DNA from: JBQTKD01 sp963703165 | GTDB taxonomy: Bacteria; Actinomycetota; Actinomycetes; Sporichthyales; Sporichthyaceae | DNA: 64,000 nt | Assembly: GCA_963703165.1 (NCBI GenBank) | Contig: OY969798.1 | Coordinates: forward strand, 4,402,001-4,466,000 | Direction: 5' to 3' | Shown here: positions 16,944-25,399 of the stretch, piece by piece | How positions within the stretch are numbered: the first letter of the stretch is position 1 | How the letters are laid out: each line of letters opens with the position of its first letter | Position numbers and translations under genes: made by a program | Notes under the pieces: model-generated | The model's database searches: none | Told to the model about the DNA's origin: nothing | Seen by the model: the letters and a program-made list of their open reading frames with translations, nothing else

Positions 16944-17918
16944 ATGGCCGTCGTCACGATGCGCCAGCTGCTCGAGAGCGGTGTCCACTTCGGACACCAG
17001 ACTCGCCGCTGGAACCCGAAGATGAAGCGCTACATCTTCACCGAGCGCAATGGCATCTACATCATCGATCTGCAGCAGTCGCTGGCTTACATCGACCGCG
17101 CGTTCGAGTTCGTGAAGGCCACCGTCGCTCACGGCGGCACCGTGATGTTCATCGGCACCAAGAAGCAGGCCCAGGAGGCCATCGCCGAGCAGGCGACCCG
17201 CGTCGGGATGCCGTACGTCAACCAGCGCTGGCTCGGCGGCATGCTGACCAACTTCTCCACCGTCTACAAGCGCCTGCAGCGCCTCAAGGAGCTTGAGCTC
17301 CTCGACTTCGACGACGTCGCCGGCTCGGGCATGACCAAGAAGGAGCTCCTCTTCCTCCAGCGTGAGAAGGAGAAGCTCGAGAAGACCCTCGGCGGTATCC
17401 GGGACCTGTCCCGCATCCCGAGCGCCGTGTGGATCGTGGACACCAAGAAGGAGCACCTCGCCGTCGGCGAGGCCCGCAAGCTGGGCATCCCGGTCGTCGC
17501 GATCCTCGACACGAACTGCGACCCCGACGAGGTCGACTACAAGATCCCCGGCAACGACGATGCGATCCGCTCGATCAACCTGCTCACCCGGGTGGTCGCG
17601 GACGCCGTCGCGGAGGGTCTGATGGCCCGTTCCGGTTCGCAGCGCGGCGACGAGAAGGCGGCCGCCGGCCAGGTTGCTGCCGACGAGCCGTTGGCCGAGT
17701 GGGAGCGCGACCTGCTCGCCACCACCGACGCCACCCCCGCAGCGGCTCCCCCTGCCGCTCCGGCCGCAGAAGCTGCTCCGGCCGCAGAAGCTGCTCCGGC
17801 CGCAGAAGCTGCTCCGGCCACGGAGGCCGCGCCCGCCGCCGAAGCTGCTCCCGCCGCGGAAGCGGCGCCTGTCGCCGAGGCTGCTCCGCCCGCCGACGAG
17901 GCACCCGCCGGCGCCTGA
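16944..17918 (+). CDS. rpsB: 30S ribosomal protein S2 with Ala/Pro/Glu tail
   Basis: A 324-residue protein, longer than the usual 240-280. S2 joins the 30S late and is needed for S1 binding and initiation. Canonical core: MRQLLESGVHFGHQTRRWNPKM, IYIIDLQQSL, FIGTKKQAQEAI, QRWLGGMLTNFSTVYKR, and IPGNDDAIRSINLL. From about residue 265 the tail is made of 15-bp repeats encoding APAAE. AAGGAG precedes the ATG. First gene of the conserved rpsB-tsf-pyrH-frr cluster. Confidence 0.97.
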   Translation: MAVVTMRQLLESGVHFGHQTRRWNPKMKRYIFTERNGIYIIDLQQSLAYIDRAFEFVKATVAHGGTVMFIGTKKQAQEAIAEQATRVGMPYVNQRWLGGMLTNFSTVYKRLQRLKELELLDFDDVAGSGMTKKELLFLQREKEKLEKTLGGIRDLSRIPSAVWIVDTKKEHLAVGEARKLGIPVVAILDTNCDPDEVDYKIPGNDDAIRSINLLTRVVADAVAEGLMARSGSQRGDEKAAAGQVAADEPLAEWERDLLATTDATPAAAPPAAPAAEAAPAAEAAPAAEAAPATEAAPAAEAAPAAEAAPVAEAAPPADEAPAGA

Positions 17919-17970
17919 GCGCCGAAAAGCCACCGCGAACTGCACGAGAGACGACGAGGACGAGGCAACC

Positions 17971-18792
17971 ATGGCCGATTTCACTGCGGCGGACGTCAAG
18001 AAGCTCCGGGAGCTGACCGGCGCCGGAATGATGGACTGCAAGAAGGCGCTCGAGGAGATGAGCGGCAACTTCGACGAAGCCGTCGACCTGCTGCGCACCA
18101 AGGGAGCGGCGAAAGCCGCCAAGCGGAGCGCCGAGCGCACCGCGAACTCGGGTCTGGTCGCGGCGTCGGGCAATGCCCTCGTCGAGCTGAACTCCGAGAC
18201 CGACTTCGTCGCGAAGAACGAGCAGTTCCAGGCGCTGGCCGACGAGATCGTGGCCCACGCCGACTCCGCCGGCATCGGCGACCGTGAGGCCCTGCTCGTC
18301 GCCACCCTCCCGAGCGGCAAGACCGTTCGGGAGGCCATCGACGCTGCCAGCGCCGTCATCGGCGAGAAGCTCGACCTTGGTCAGGTCGCGCGCTTCGACG
18401 GCACGGTCGAGATCTACCTGCACCGCAAGAGCAAGGACCTGCCGCCCGCGGTGGGCGTGCTTGTCTCCTACGAGGGTGGCGACGCCGCCGCCGCTCGTGG
18501 CGCCGCGCTGCAGATCGCGTCGATGAAGCCGCTCTACGTCACCCGTGACCAGGTGCCGGCCGAGGTGGTCGACCACGAGCGCAAGATCGCCGAGGCGACC
18601 GCGCGTGAGGAGGGCAAGCCCGAAGCGGCGCTGCCCAAGATCACCGAGGGTCGGGTGCAGGGCTTCTTCAAGGACGTCGTCCTGCTCGAACAGTCCTCCG
18701 TCCAGGACAGCAAGAAGAGCGTGAAAGCCGTGCTCGACGAGGCCGGCGTGAACGTCAAGGCGTTCGCGCGGTTGTCGGTCGGCGGCGCCTGA
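17971..18792 (+). CDS. tsf: Elongation factor Ts
   Basis: A 273-residue nucleotide exchange factor for EF-Tu. N-terminal UBA-like domain (DVKKLRELTGAGMMDCKKAL), then the EF-Tu-contacting TDFVAKN at about 77-83, and the two-part core ending MKPLYVTRDQVPAEV and GFFKDVVLLEQSSVQDSKKSV. Length and motifs are normal. It begins 52 bp after rpsB, the standard pairing. Confidence 0.97.
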   Translation: MADFTAADVKKLRELTGAGMMDCKKALEEMSGNFDEAVDLLRTKGAAKAAKRSAERTANSGLVAASGNALVELNSETDFVAKNEQFQALADEIVAHADSAGIGDREALLVATLPSGKTVREAIDAASAVIGEKLDLGQVARFDGTVEIYLHRKSKDLPPAVGVLVSYEGGDAAAARGAALQIASMKPLYVTRDQVPAEVVDHERKIAEATAREEGKPEAALPKITEGRVQGFFKDVVLLEQSSVQDSKKSVKAVLDEAGVNVKAFARLSVGGA

Positions 18793-18846
18793 GCTGCACC
18801 GTCGCACGACCGAGAACCGAGCACCGATCAGGAGGGACGTACCCGC

Positions 18847-19590
18847 GTGGAGTCGCCATTGAGCCCCGCGGGTCAGTTCCGTCGAGTGATGCTGAAGCTT
18901 TCCGGTGAGGTACTGGCCGGGGAGAAGGGCATCGGTCTCGATCCGCTCGTCGCGGCGATGATCGCCCGCCAGGTCGCCGACGTCTCGCGCGAGACCGGCG
19001 TCCAGATCGCGATGGTGGTCGGCGGCGGCAACTACTTCCGTGGCCAGGAACTGTCCCGGGCCGGCATGGACCGTGGCCGAGCTGACTACATGGGCATGCT
19101 CGGCACGGTCATGAACTGTCTCGCGATGCAGGACTTCATCGAGAAGGCCGGTGTCGAGACCCGCGTACAGACTGCGATCACCATGGGTCAGGTCGCCGAG
19201 CCCTACATCCCACGCCGCGCGGTGCGGCATCTGGAGAAGGGCCGGGTCGTCATCTTCGGCGCCGGCCTGGGCGCACCGTTCTTCTCCACGGACACCACCG
19301 CCGCGCAGCGCGCGTTGGAGGTCGGTTGCCAGGCTGTGCTCATGGGCAAGCAGGGGGTCGACGGTGTCTATGACGCCGACCCCCGCACCACCCCGGACGC
19401 TGTCCGGTTCGACACGCTCAGCTACTCGGAGTTCCTCACTCGCGGGCTGAAGGTCGCCGACGCGACCGCGATCAGCCTGTGCCGGGACAACGGACTGCCG
19501 ATCGTGGTGTTCGACCTGCTCACTGAAGGAAACATCGGCCGCGCCGTTCGCGGCGAGAAGATCGGCACCACCATCGGTGCCGAGGTCTAG
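18847..19590 (+). CDS. pyrH: UMP kinase
   Basis: A 247-residue amino-acid-kinase-fold enzyme that makes UDP from UMP and ATP in pyrimidine synthesis. Visible: VMLKLSGEVLAGEKG, IAMVVGGGNYFRG, ADYMGMLGTVMNCLAMQD, and GKQGVDGVYDADPRT. Starts at GTG 18847 after an AGGAGG-like sequence. Between tsf and frr, as in nearly all bacteria. Confidence 0.97.
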   Translation: MESPLSPAGQFRRVMLKLSGEVLAGEKGIGLDPLVAAMIARQVADVSRETGVQIAMVVGGGNYFRGQELSRAGMDRGRADYMGMLGTVMNCLAMQDFIEKAGVETRVQTAITMGQVAEPYIPRRAVRHLEKGRVVIFGAGLGAPFFSTDTTAAQRALEVGCQAVLMGKQGVDGVYDADPRTTPDAVRFDTLSYSEFLTRGLKVADATAISLCRDNGLPIVVFDLLTEGNIGRAVRGEKIGTTIGAEV

Positions 19591-19599
19591 GAGGTCCTG

Positions 19600-20157
19600 A
19601 TGATCGACGACATCCTGCTCGAGGCCGAGGACAAGATGGAGAAGGCGCTCGGGGTCGCGAAGGAGGACTTCGGCGCGATCCGCACCGGTCGTGCCAACCC
19701 GGCCATGTTCTCCAAGATCATGGTCGAGTACTACGGCACGCTCACTCCGGTGAACCAGTTGGCCGGATTCGCGACGCCCGAACCGCGGATGGTCATCGTC
19801 ACGCCCTACGACAAGGGCGCGCTGGGTGCCATCGAGCGAGCGATCCGTGATTCCGACCTCGGGGTCAACCCGGGCAACGACGGGACGATCATCCGCGTCG
19901 CGCTGCCGGTGCTGACCGAGGAACGCCGCAAGGAGTACATCAAGGTGGCGCGGCACAAGGCCGAGGATGCGCGGGTCTCCATCCGCAACATCCGACGCCA
20001 CGCCAAGGACACCTTGGAGAAGTTGATCAAGGACAAGGAAGCCGGCGAGGACGAAGTGAAGCGCGCCGAGAAGCACCTCGAGGACGTCACCCACAAGCAC
20101 GTCAATGAGGTGGACGAGTTGCTCAAGCACAAGGAAGCCGAACTTCTCGAGGTCTGA
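19600..20157 (+). CDS. frr: Ribosome recycling factor
   Basis: A 185-residue protein of standard length that, with EF-G, splits post-termination ribosomes. Domain I helices carry EDKMEKALGVAKEDFGAIRTGRANP; domain II follows; the C-terminal helix includes LTEERRKEYIKVARHKAEDARVSIRNIRR. It starts 9 bp after pyrH with AGGAGG in the gap. Confidence 0.97.
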   Translation: MIDDILLEAEDKMEKALGVAKEDFGAIRTGRANPAMFSKIMVEYYGTLTPVNQLAGFATPEPRMVIVTPYDKGALGAIERAIRDSDLGVNPGNDGTIIRVALPVLTEERRKEYIKVARHKAEDARVSIRNIRRHAKDTLEKLIKDKEAGEDEVKRAEKHLEDVTHKHVNEVDELLKHKEAELLEV

Positions 20158-20233
20158 GCACCTCGCATGAGCAGCCCGACCAAACCGACCGGACGGGCGC
20201 GGCCGTAATCTGCCCGCCGCGATCGGCGTCGGC

Positions 20234-20992
20234 GTGGGTCTGGGCGGCGCCGTCATCGGCGCCCTGCTCGTCGGTCCGGGGGCTTTCGTCGTCCTGGTGT
20301 CCGCCGCCGCGTTGATCGCGGCGTGGGAGATCGGCAACGCGCTGCGCACCAAGAACGTCTCCGTGCCGCAGGTGCCCCTGGCCATCGGTGCGGTGGCGAT
20401 GCCGGTGGCCGCGTGGCAGGGCGGGACCGAGGCACTGCTGGTGGCGTTGGCCCTGACGGCCGCAGGGGTCATCGGGTGGCGACTGGCTGACGGTCCATCA
20501 GGTTTCGCGGCGGACGTGACGGCGGGAATCTTCGTCGCGGTCTACGTGCCGTTCCTCACCGGGTTCACGGTCCTCATGGACACCGCCTCCGACGGGGCTC
20601 ATCGCGTCGCCACTTACGTGGTCCTGGTGGTCTGCAACGACGTCGGCGGCTACGCGGCCGGCGTGCTGTTCGGCAAGCACCCCATGGCGCCCCGGATCAG
20701 CCCGAAGAAGTCGTGGGAGGGAATGGCGGGTTCCTTCCTGACCTGCGCGGTGGGGGGCGCACTGTGCGTCTCGCTGTTGCTGGACGCGCACTGGTGGGCC
20801 GGCGCGTTGCTGGGCCTGGTGATGGCGATCGCCGCGACCCTGGGCGATCTGGGGGAGTCGGTGCTCAAGCGCGACATCGGGGTCAAGGACATGGGCACGC
20901 TGTTGCCCGGACACGGCGGGCTGATGGACCGGATGGACTCGCTGCTCGTCGCGGCGCCCGTCGCCTGGCTACTGCTCGAGTGGATCATCTAA
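20234..20992 (+). CDS. cdsA: Phosphatidate cytidylyltransferase CdsA (5' end probably frameshifted)
   Basis: A polytopic membrane enzyme that makes CDP-diacylglycerol from phosphatidate and CTP. The signature ESVLKRDIGVKDMG then LLPGHGGLMDRMDS is intact, and six or more hydrophobic segments precede it. The open frame from GTG 20234 gives 252 residues. The same frame extends upstream as GRNLPAAIGVGV, a conserved CdsA N-terminal motif, but hits a stop at 20168; meanwhile ATG 20167 opens MSSPTKPTGRAR in the neighbouring frame. Removing one base near 20199 joins them, so the true gene is probably 20167-20992. Confidence 0.88.
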   Translation: MGLGGAVIGALLVGPGAFVVLVSAAALIAAWEIGNALRTKNVSVPQVPLAIGAVAMPVAAWQGGTEALLVALALTAAGVIGWRLADGPSGFAADVTAGIFVAVYVPFLTGFTVLMDTASDGAHRVATYVVLVVCNDVGGYAAGVLFGKHPMAPRISPKKSWEGMAGSFLTCAVGGALCVSLLLDAHWWAGALLGLVMAIAATLGDLGESVLKRDIGVKDMGTLLPGHGGLMDRMDSLLVAAPVAWLLLEWII

Positions 20993-21148
20993 CGCCCCGC
21001 ACCTGAAAACTGAGAAAGCTGCTCGTGCTGTTCTCTGTAAGTCTCAGGCGGCGGCCAGATTCCCCCCGGGGCGCGGGGGTATCCCCAGATGTCTACGTAA
21101 ACGCTCTGACCTGCGGCTAATCGTCGCTGAACGGAGACGGTTGCCGGG

Positions 21149-21225
21149 CGGATTGGTCAGATCTGGTGGTGGTTCTACCCCCATTTGGGGTCCTGGCACC
21201 CCCACCTTCTTACTGGTTTCTCAGG
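21149..21225 (+). promoter_or_regulatory. Conserved leader module upstream of binding protein 1
   Basis: Lies in the 379-bp gap after cdsA, which has no gene. Shared blocks with the leaders of the next two paralogues: CGGATTGGTC (21149), an inverted repeat ACCCCC/GGGGT (21177-21191) and CTTACTGGTTTCTCAGGA up to 21225. Nearer the gene, CTCGGG/CCCGAG arms form a small hairpin just before the AAGGAG at 21359. Conservation between paralogues suggests a promoter and operator, but I cannot assign -35 and -10 elements with confidence. Confidence 0.5.
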
Positions 21226-21371
21226 ATCTGAGGGCCTAATTTTTCCGGTGCGGGCGGAGGAATAGGCACGTATGCCCGCAATACCGGCAGGTACGTCGAT
21301 GAGGCTCGACGTGCCGGTCGATATTTCCCTCCTCGGGTCGTCCCGTCCCGAGCTCATTAAGGAGTTCCCAG

Positions 21372-22956
21372 GTGAGACGCTGGAACAAGAACGTCGTCAA
21401 GGTGGTCCCCGTGGTCGCCTCTGCGGCCCTGGTTCTCGCTGCGTGTGGCAGCAACGACGACAACTCGACGGCTGCGCAGCAGCCGGCGGACGCGGCAGTG
21501 GCCGCTCCCACCACCACCGACGAGGCCCCCGCGGCCACCGACACCGCCGACAAGGCTGCTCCGGTCGCCAAGGTCGACAAGGCCGCCCCGGTCGCCAAGT
21601 CCGACAAGGCCGCCCCGGTCGCCAAGTCCGACAAGTCCGCCCCGGTCGCCAAGGCCGACAAGGCCGTCAAGCCCGGCAAGTCCGCCCCGGCCGCCAAGGG
21701 CTCCGGCGCGGAGATCACCGAGGTCAAGGGCTCCGAGTCCGCCGGCGAGAAGGCCGCGAACGAGAAGATCTACGAGGCTAAGGGTGGCGCCACCGACGTC
21801 GGTGTCACCAAGGACTCGATCAAGCTCGGCTCGATCAACATGCACGGCATGGCGCTGGGCAACGTGCTGACCGCTCCGCAGGTCCGTGGCAACCTGGCCA
21901 CCGCTTCGGCGATCAACGACCGTGGTGGCATCCTCGGCCGTCGCATGAACATCGTCGACTGTGACGACGGCCCCGGCGAGGTCTCCCGCGCCAAGGCCTG
22001 CATCAAGAAGCTGGCCGGCCAGGACAGCATCTTCTCCCTGGTGACCGGTGTCGACTGGGCGACCGCGTCGATCCACGATGACCTCAAGCAGTACAAGCTG
22101 CCGTACGTCGGCGCCTGGGCCTACTCGCAGACCGAGTGGCAGGACCCGTACATGTTCCCGAGCCACATGTCGATGATCCACGAGGCCATGGCCGGCGCGA
22201 ACTGGGCGAAGAACGTCATCAAGCCCAAGACCTACGGCCTGGTCTGCCTGACCTCGCCCGAGATGCAGCTGGCCTGCAACGAGGTCGCCAAGATCATGGA
22301 CGCCTCGGGCGCGAAGATGGTCAAGAAGGCTGACGTCTCCATCTCGGAGACCTCGATGTCCGAGCCAGGTTCTCGCGATGCGCGCGGCGAACCCGGATCA
22401 CATCATTCACTACGTGATCAACCCGTCGACGATGGCGAAGTTCATGGTCGAGTCGGCGCAGCAGAACTACTACCCGCCCAAGGGCATCTCGGGTAACCAC
22501 CTCGCGGCTGAGGTGTTGGGCTCGATCTTCGGCAAGCACCCGACCGGTCGTTACTGGACCAACACCACGTACAAGCTGTGGGGTCCGGAGTTCATGGCGA
22601 CCATGAACAAGTACGCCCGTGGTAACCGTGGCACGAACCACCACATCGTCCAGGCCGGCTACGCGGGCATCAACATCTTCGCCCAGGCCGCCAAGGCGAC
22701 CGGTCCGAACCTGACCCGTGAGCGCCTCATGGCGACCCTCGGCAACGGCACCGTGTGGGAGTCCGACGCCTCGCTCGACCAGCGCTTCCAGTACGTGCAG
22801 ACCGAGCGGACCGGCGACAACTGGAACAAGCAGCAGGGCCAGGGTCGCGAGTTCATGTACAAGTACACCTCGACGAACACGGTCTCGAACCCCGACGGTT
22901 CGCCGTCCGGCTTCGCGCCCGACAACGACCAGTTCGTCATCTACACCTGGAAGTAA
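21372..22956 (+). pseudogene. Type-1 periplasmic-binding (LivK-like) lipoprotein, copy 1, frameshifted
   Basis: Lipoprotein signal MRRWNKNVVKVVPVVASAALVLAAC (cleavage before Cys25), then about 100 residues of Ala/Pro/Lys repeats with the unit KAAPVAKSD, then a Peripla_BP_6 (branched-chain amino-acid/amide binding) domain beginning VGVTKDSIKLGSINMHG. One extra C at 22360-22361 shifts the frame relative to the neighbouring copy, where the same site reads SMSSQVLAMRAA. Without it the product would be 527 residues ending in IYTWK. No permease or ATPase lies nearby; the ligand is unknown. GTG start with AAGGAG 7 bp upstream. Confidence 0.85.
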
Positions 22957-23003
22957 GTCCAACGCTCGCAGTGCCGGGTGATAACTGATCCGAACGCAGA
23001 ACC

Positions 23004-23046
23004 TTCGCCCCGGTGGACCTCGGTCCACCGGGGCGAAGTCGTTTTT
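23004..23046 (+). terminator. Rho-independent terminator of binding protein 1
   Basis: A perfect 16-bp stem (23004-23019 with 23022-23037, starting TTCGCCCCGG), a 2-base gap as loop, then GTCG and TTTTT at 23042-23046. It lies about 50 bp after the stop codon. Confidence 0.88.
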
Positions 23047-23205
23047 CATGCACAGGCGTCCGCGTTCCGTCAGGTTTTCTCAGGGACTCTCAGGTACTCA
23101 CAGCTTTCCCAAAGACATGGGGGGTGCTCGGCCCCCGTCGTCGTGCGCCGCCTCAGCATCGCTCTGACCTGCGCAAACGCTGCGAGACCGAGGCTGTGAA
23201 GTTCC

Positions 23206-23284
23206 CGGATTGGTCTGGGATGGTTGTCATTCCTGACCCCACGTGGGGTGCTGACACCCCCGCGCTCTTACTAGTTTCTCAGGA
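23206..23284 (+). promoter_or_regulatory. Conserved leader module upstream of binding protein 2
   Basis: Within the 524-bp gap 22957-23480, which otherwise holds the terminator of copy 1 and no ORF I can support. Blocks shared with copy 1: CGCTCTGACCTGCG near 23158, CGGATTGGTC at 23206, ACCCCACGTGGGGT as a palindrome near 23237, and CTCTTACTAGTTTCTCAGGA at 23265-23284. A CTCGGG/CCCGAG hairpin precedes the Shine-Dalgarno TTAGGAG. Confidence 0.5.
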
Positions 23285-23480
23285 AATGACGCCATAGCTT
23301 TGGACCGCGGGCGAAGCAAGCCTCAAGTCCCGCAGTCTCCAATGAACAAGCCGACCGACGCCTCGGTGAGGGTCGATGCACCGGCCGGAGAGCACTGAAT
23401 CCACTCACGATTCAGCCGCTCGCACTATGTGGATCTCGGGTCGTCCCAGGCCCGAGCACTCTCTAATTAGGAGTTTCTTC

Positions 23481-25097
23481 GTGAAGCGCTGGAACAAGAA
23501 CATCGTGAAGGTGGTCCCTGTGGTCGCCTCCGCGGCCCTGGTGCTGGCCGCCTGTGGTGGCAGCAGCGACAGCTCGCCCGTCGCCCAGGCCCCGGCTGAC
23601 AACGCCCCCGCCGCCGCCGCTCCCGAGGCTGCTGCTCCCGAGGCCGTCGCCGACGCCGCCGAGACCGCCGCTGACAACGCCCCCGCCGCGGCCAAGGGCC
23701 CGGCCGGCGAGGTCGCCAAGGCTGTTGCCCCCAAGGGTGACACCAAGGCTGCCGCGAAGAGCGACACCAAGTCCGCCGCCAAGAGCGACTCCAAGGCCGC
23801 TCCGGCTGCCAAGGGCCAGGGCAACAGCAAGGCCGCCGCGGGCTCCGCAGAGGACGTCACCGAGGTCAAGGGCCTCGAGTCCGCAGAAGAGAAGGCCGCG
23901 AACCAGAAGATCTACGACGAGAAGAACGGCGCCACCGAGGTCGGTGTCACCAAGGACGCGATCAAGCTCGGCTCGATCAACATGCACGGCATGGCGCTGG
24001 GCAACGTGCTGACCGCTCCGCAGGTCCGTGGCAACCTGGCCACCGCTTCGGCGATCAACGACCGTGGTGGCATCCTCGGCCGTCGCATGAACATCGTCGA
24101 CTGTGACGACGGCCCCGGCGAGGTCTCCCGCGCCAAGGCCTGCATCAAGAAGCTGGCCGGCCAGGACCGCATCTTCTCCCTGGTGACCGGTGTCGACTGG
24201 GCGACCGCGTCGATCCACGATGACCTCAAGCAGTACAAGCTTCCGTACGTCGGCGCCTGGGCCTACTCGCAGACCGAGTGGCAGGACCCGTACATGTTCC
24301 CGAGCCACATGTCGATGATCCACGAGGCCATGGCCGGCGCGAACTGGGCGAAGAACGTCATCAAGCCCAAGACCTACGGCCTGGTCTGCCTGACCTCGCC
24401 CGAGATGCAGCTGGCCTGCAACGAGGTCGCCAAGATCATGGACGCCTCGGGCGCGAAGATGGTCAAGAAGGCTGACGTCTCCATCTCGGAGACCTCGATG
24501 TCGAGCCAGGTTCTCGCGATGCGCGCGGCGAACCCGGATCACATCATTCACTACGTGATCAACCCGTCGACGATGGCGAAGTTCATGGTCGAGTCGGCGC
24601 AGCAGAACTACTACCCGCCCAAGGGCATCTCGGGTAACCACCTCGCGGCTGAGGTGCTGGGCTCGATCTTCGGCAAGCACCCGACCGATCGCTACTGGAC
24701 CAACACCACCTACAAGCTGTGGGGTCCGGAGTTCATGGCCACCATGAACAAGTACGCCCGTGGTAACCGTGGCACGAACCACCACATCGTCCAGGCCGGC
24801 TACGCGGGCATCAACATCTTCGCCCAGGCCGCCAAGGCGACCGGTCCGAACCTGACCCGTGAGCGCCTCATGGCGACCCTCGGCAACGGCACCGTGTGGG
24901 CGTCGGACTCCTCGCTCGACCAGCGCTTCCAGTACGTCAACACCGAGCGCTACGGCAACAACTGGAACAAGCAGTACGGCCAGGGTCGTGAGTTCATCTA
25001 CAAGTACACCAGCACCAACACCGTCTCGAACCCCGACGGTTCGCCGTCCGGCTTCGCGGCCGACCCCGACCAGTTCATCATCTACACCTGGAAGTAA
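23481..25097 (+). CDS. Type-1 periplasmic-binding (LivK-like) lipoprotein, copy 2
   Basis: A 538-residue intact paralogue. Lipobox VLAAC after MKRWNKNIVKVVPVVASAAL, then a roughly 120-residue Ala/Pro/Lys/Asp spacer (repeats of AAAKSDTK type) that could span the cell wall, then a Peripla_BP_6 fold. The core from about 23964 to 24900 differs from copy 1 by only about seven substitutions by my reading, whereas the spacer regions differ strongly. Expected to sit on the outer face of the membrane. No transporter partner is adjacent, so a sensory or shared-receptor role is possible; ligand unknown. Start GTG 23481 with TTAGGAG 7 bp upstream. Confidence 0.88.
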   Translation: MKRWNKNIVKVVPVVASAALVLAACGGSSDSSPVAQAPADNAPAAAAPEAAAPEAVADAAETAADNAPAAAKGPAGEVAKAVAPKGDTKAAAKSDTKSAAKSDSKAAPAAKGQGNSKAAAGSAEDVTEVKGLESAEEKAANQKIYDEKNGATEVGVTKDAIKLGSINMHGMALGNVLTAPQVRGNLATASAINDRGGILGRRMNIVDCDDGPGEVSRAKACIKKLAGQDRIFSLVTGVDWATASIHDDLKQYKLPYVGAWAYSQTEWQDPYMFPSHMSMIHEAMAGANWAKNVIKPKTYGLVCLTSPEMQLACNEVAKIMDASGAKMVKKADVSISETSMSSQVLAMRAANPDHIIHYVINPSTMAKFMVESAQQNYYPPKGISGNHLAAEVLGSIFGKHPTDRYWTNTTYKLWGPEFMATMNKYARGNRGTNHHIVQAGYAGINIFAQAAKATGPNLTRERLMATLGNGTVWASDSSLDQRFQYVNTERYGNNWNKQYGQGREFIYKYTSTNTVSNPDGSPSGFAADPDQFIIYTWK

Positions 25098-25154
25098 GTC
25101 TGCATTCGTGCAGCCAGGTAGGACTGAATTGATTCGGTAGTAGGGACACACAAA

Positions 25155-25199
25155 CCTCCGCCCGGTGGACCTCACGGTCCGCCGGGCGGAGGCAGTTTT
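25155..25199 (+). terminator. Rho-independent terminator of binding protein 2
   Basis: A 17-bp stem beginning CCTCCGCCCGG with one G-T pair, a 4-base loop TCAC, and TTTT at 25196-25199. It lies about 57 bp after the stop. Confidence 0.87.
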
Positions 25200-25237
25200 G
25201 CTTACAGGTACGCGATCTGATGTGCAGTCACTTGCTT

Positions 25238-25304
25238 CGGATTGGCGAACGAGTATCCCCGAAAGGGGTGGGTAGGGACCACCATTCCTTAAGGTTTTCT
25301 GAGA
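25238..25304 (+). promoter_or_regulatory. Diverged leader module upstream of binding protein 3
   Basis: In the 302-bp gap 25098-25399, which also holds the terminator of copy 2. Recognisable blocks: CGGATTGG (25238), ATCCCCGAAAGGGGT as a hairpin, and CCTTAAGGTTTTCTGAGA (25287-25304), in the same order as in copies 1 and 2 but more diverged. Confidence 0.42.
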
Positions 25305-25399
25305 GATATCGGCATAGACTGAACTCACAGTTGAGTGGGTCACATATTTCGACCCAAAGGGCGTCCCCGCCCGAGTCTCACTAAACGAGGAGTTTCTTC

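Noticed and set aside
17584..20472. A 962-codon open frame on the minus strand opposite rpsB to cdsA
   Set aside because: It runs across five conserved genes on the plus strand and shows no protein-like features of its own.
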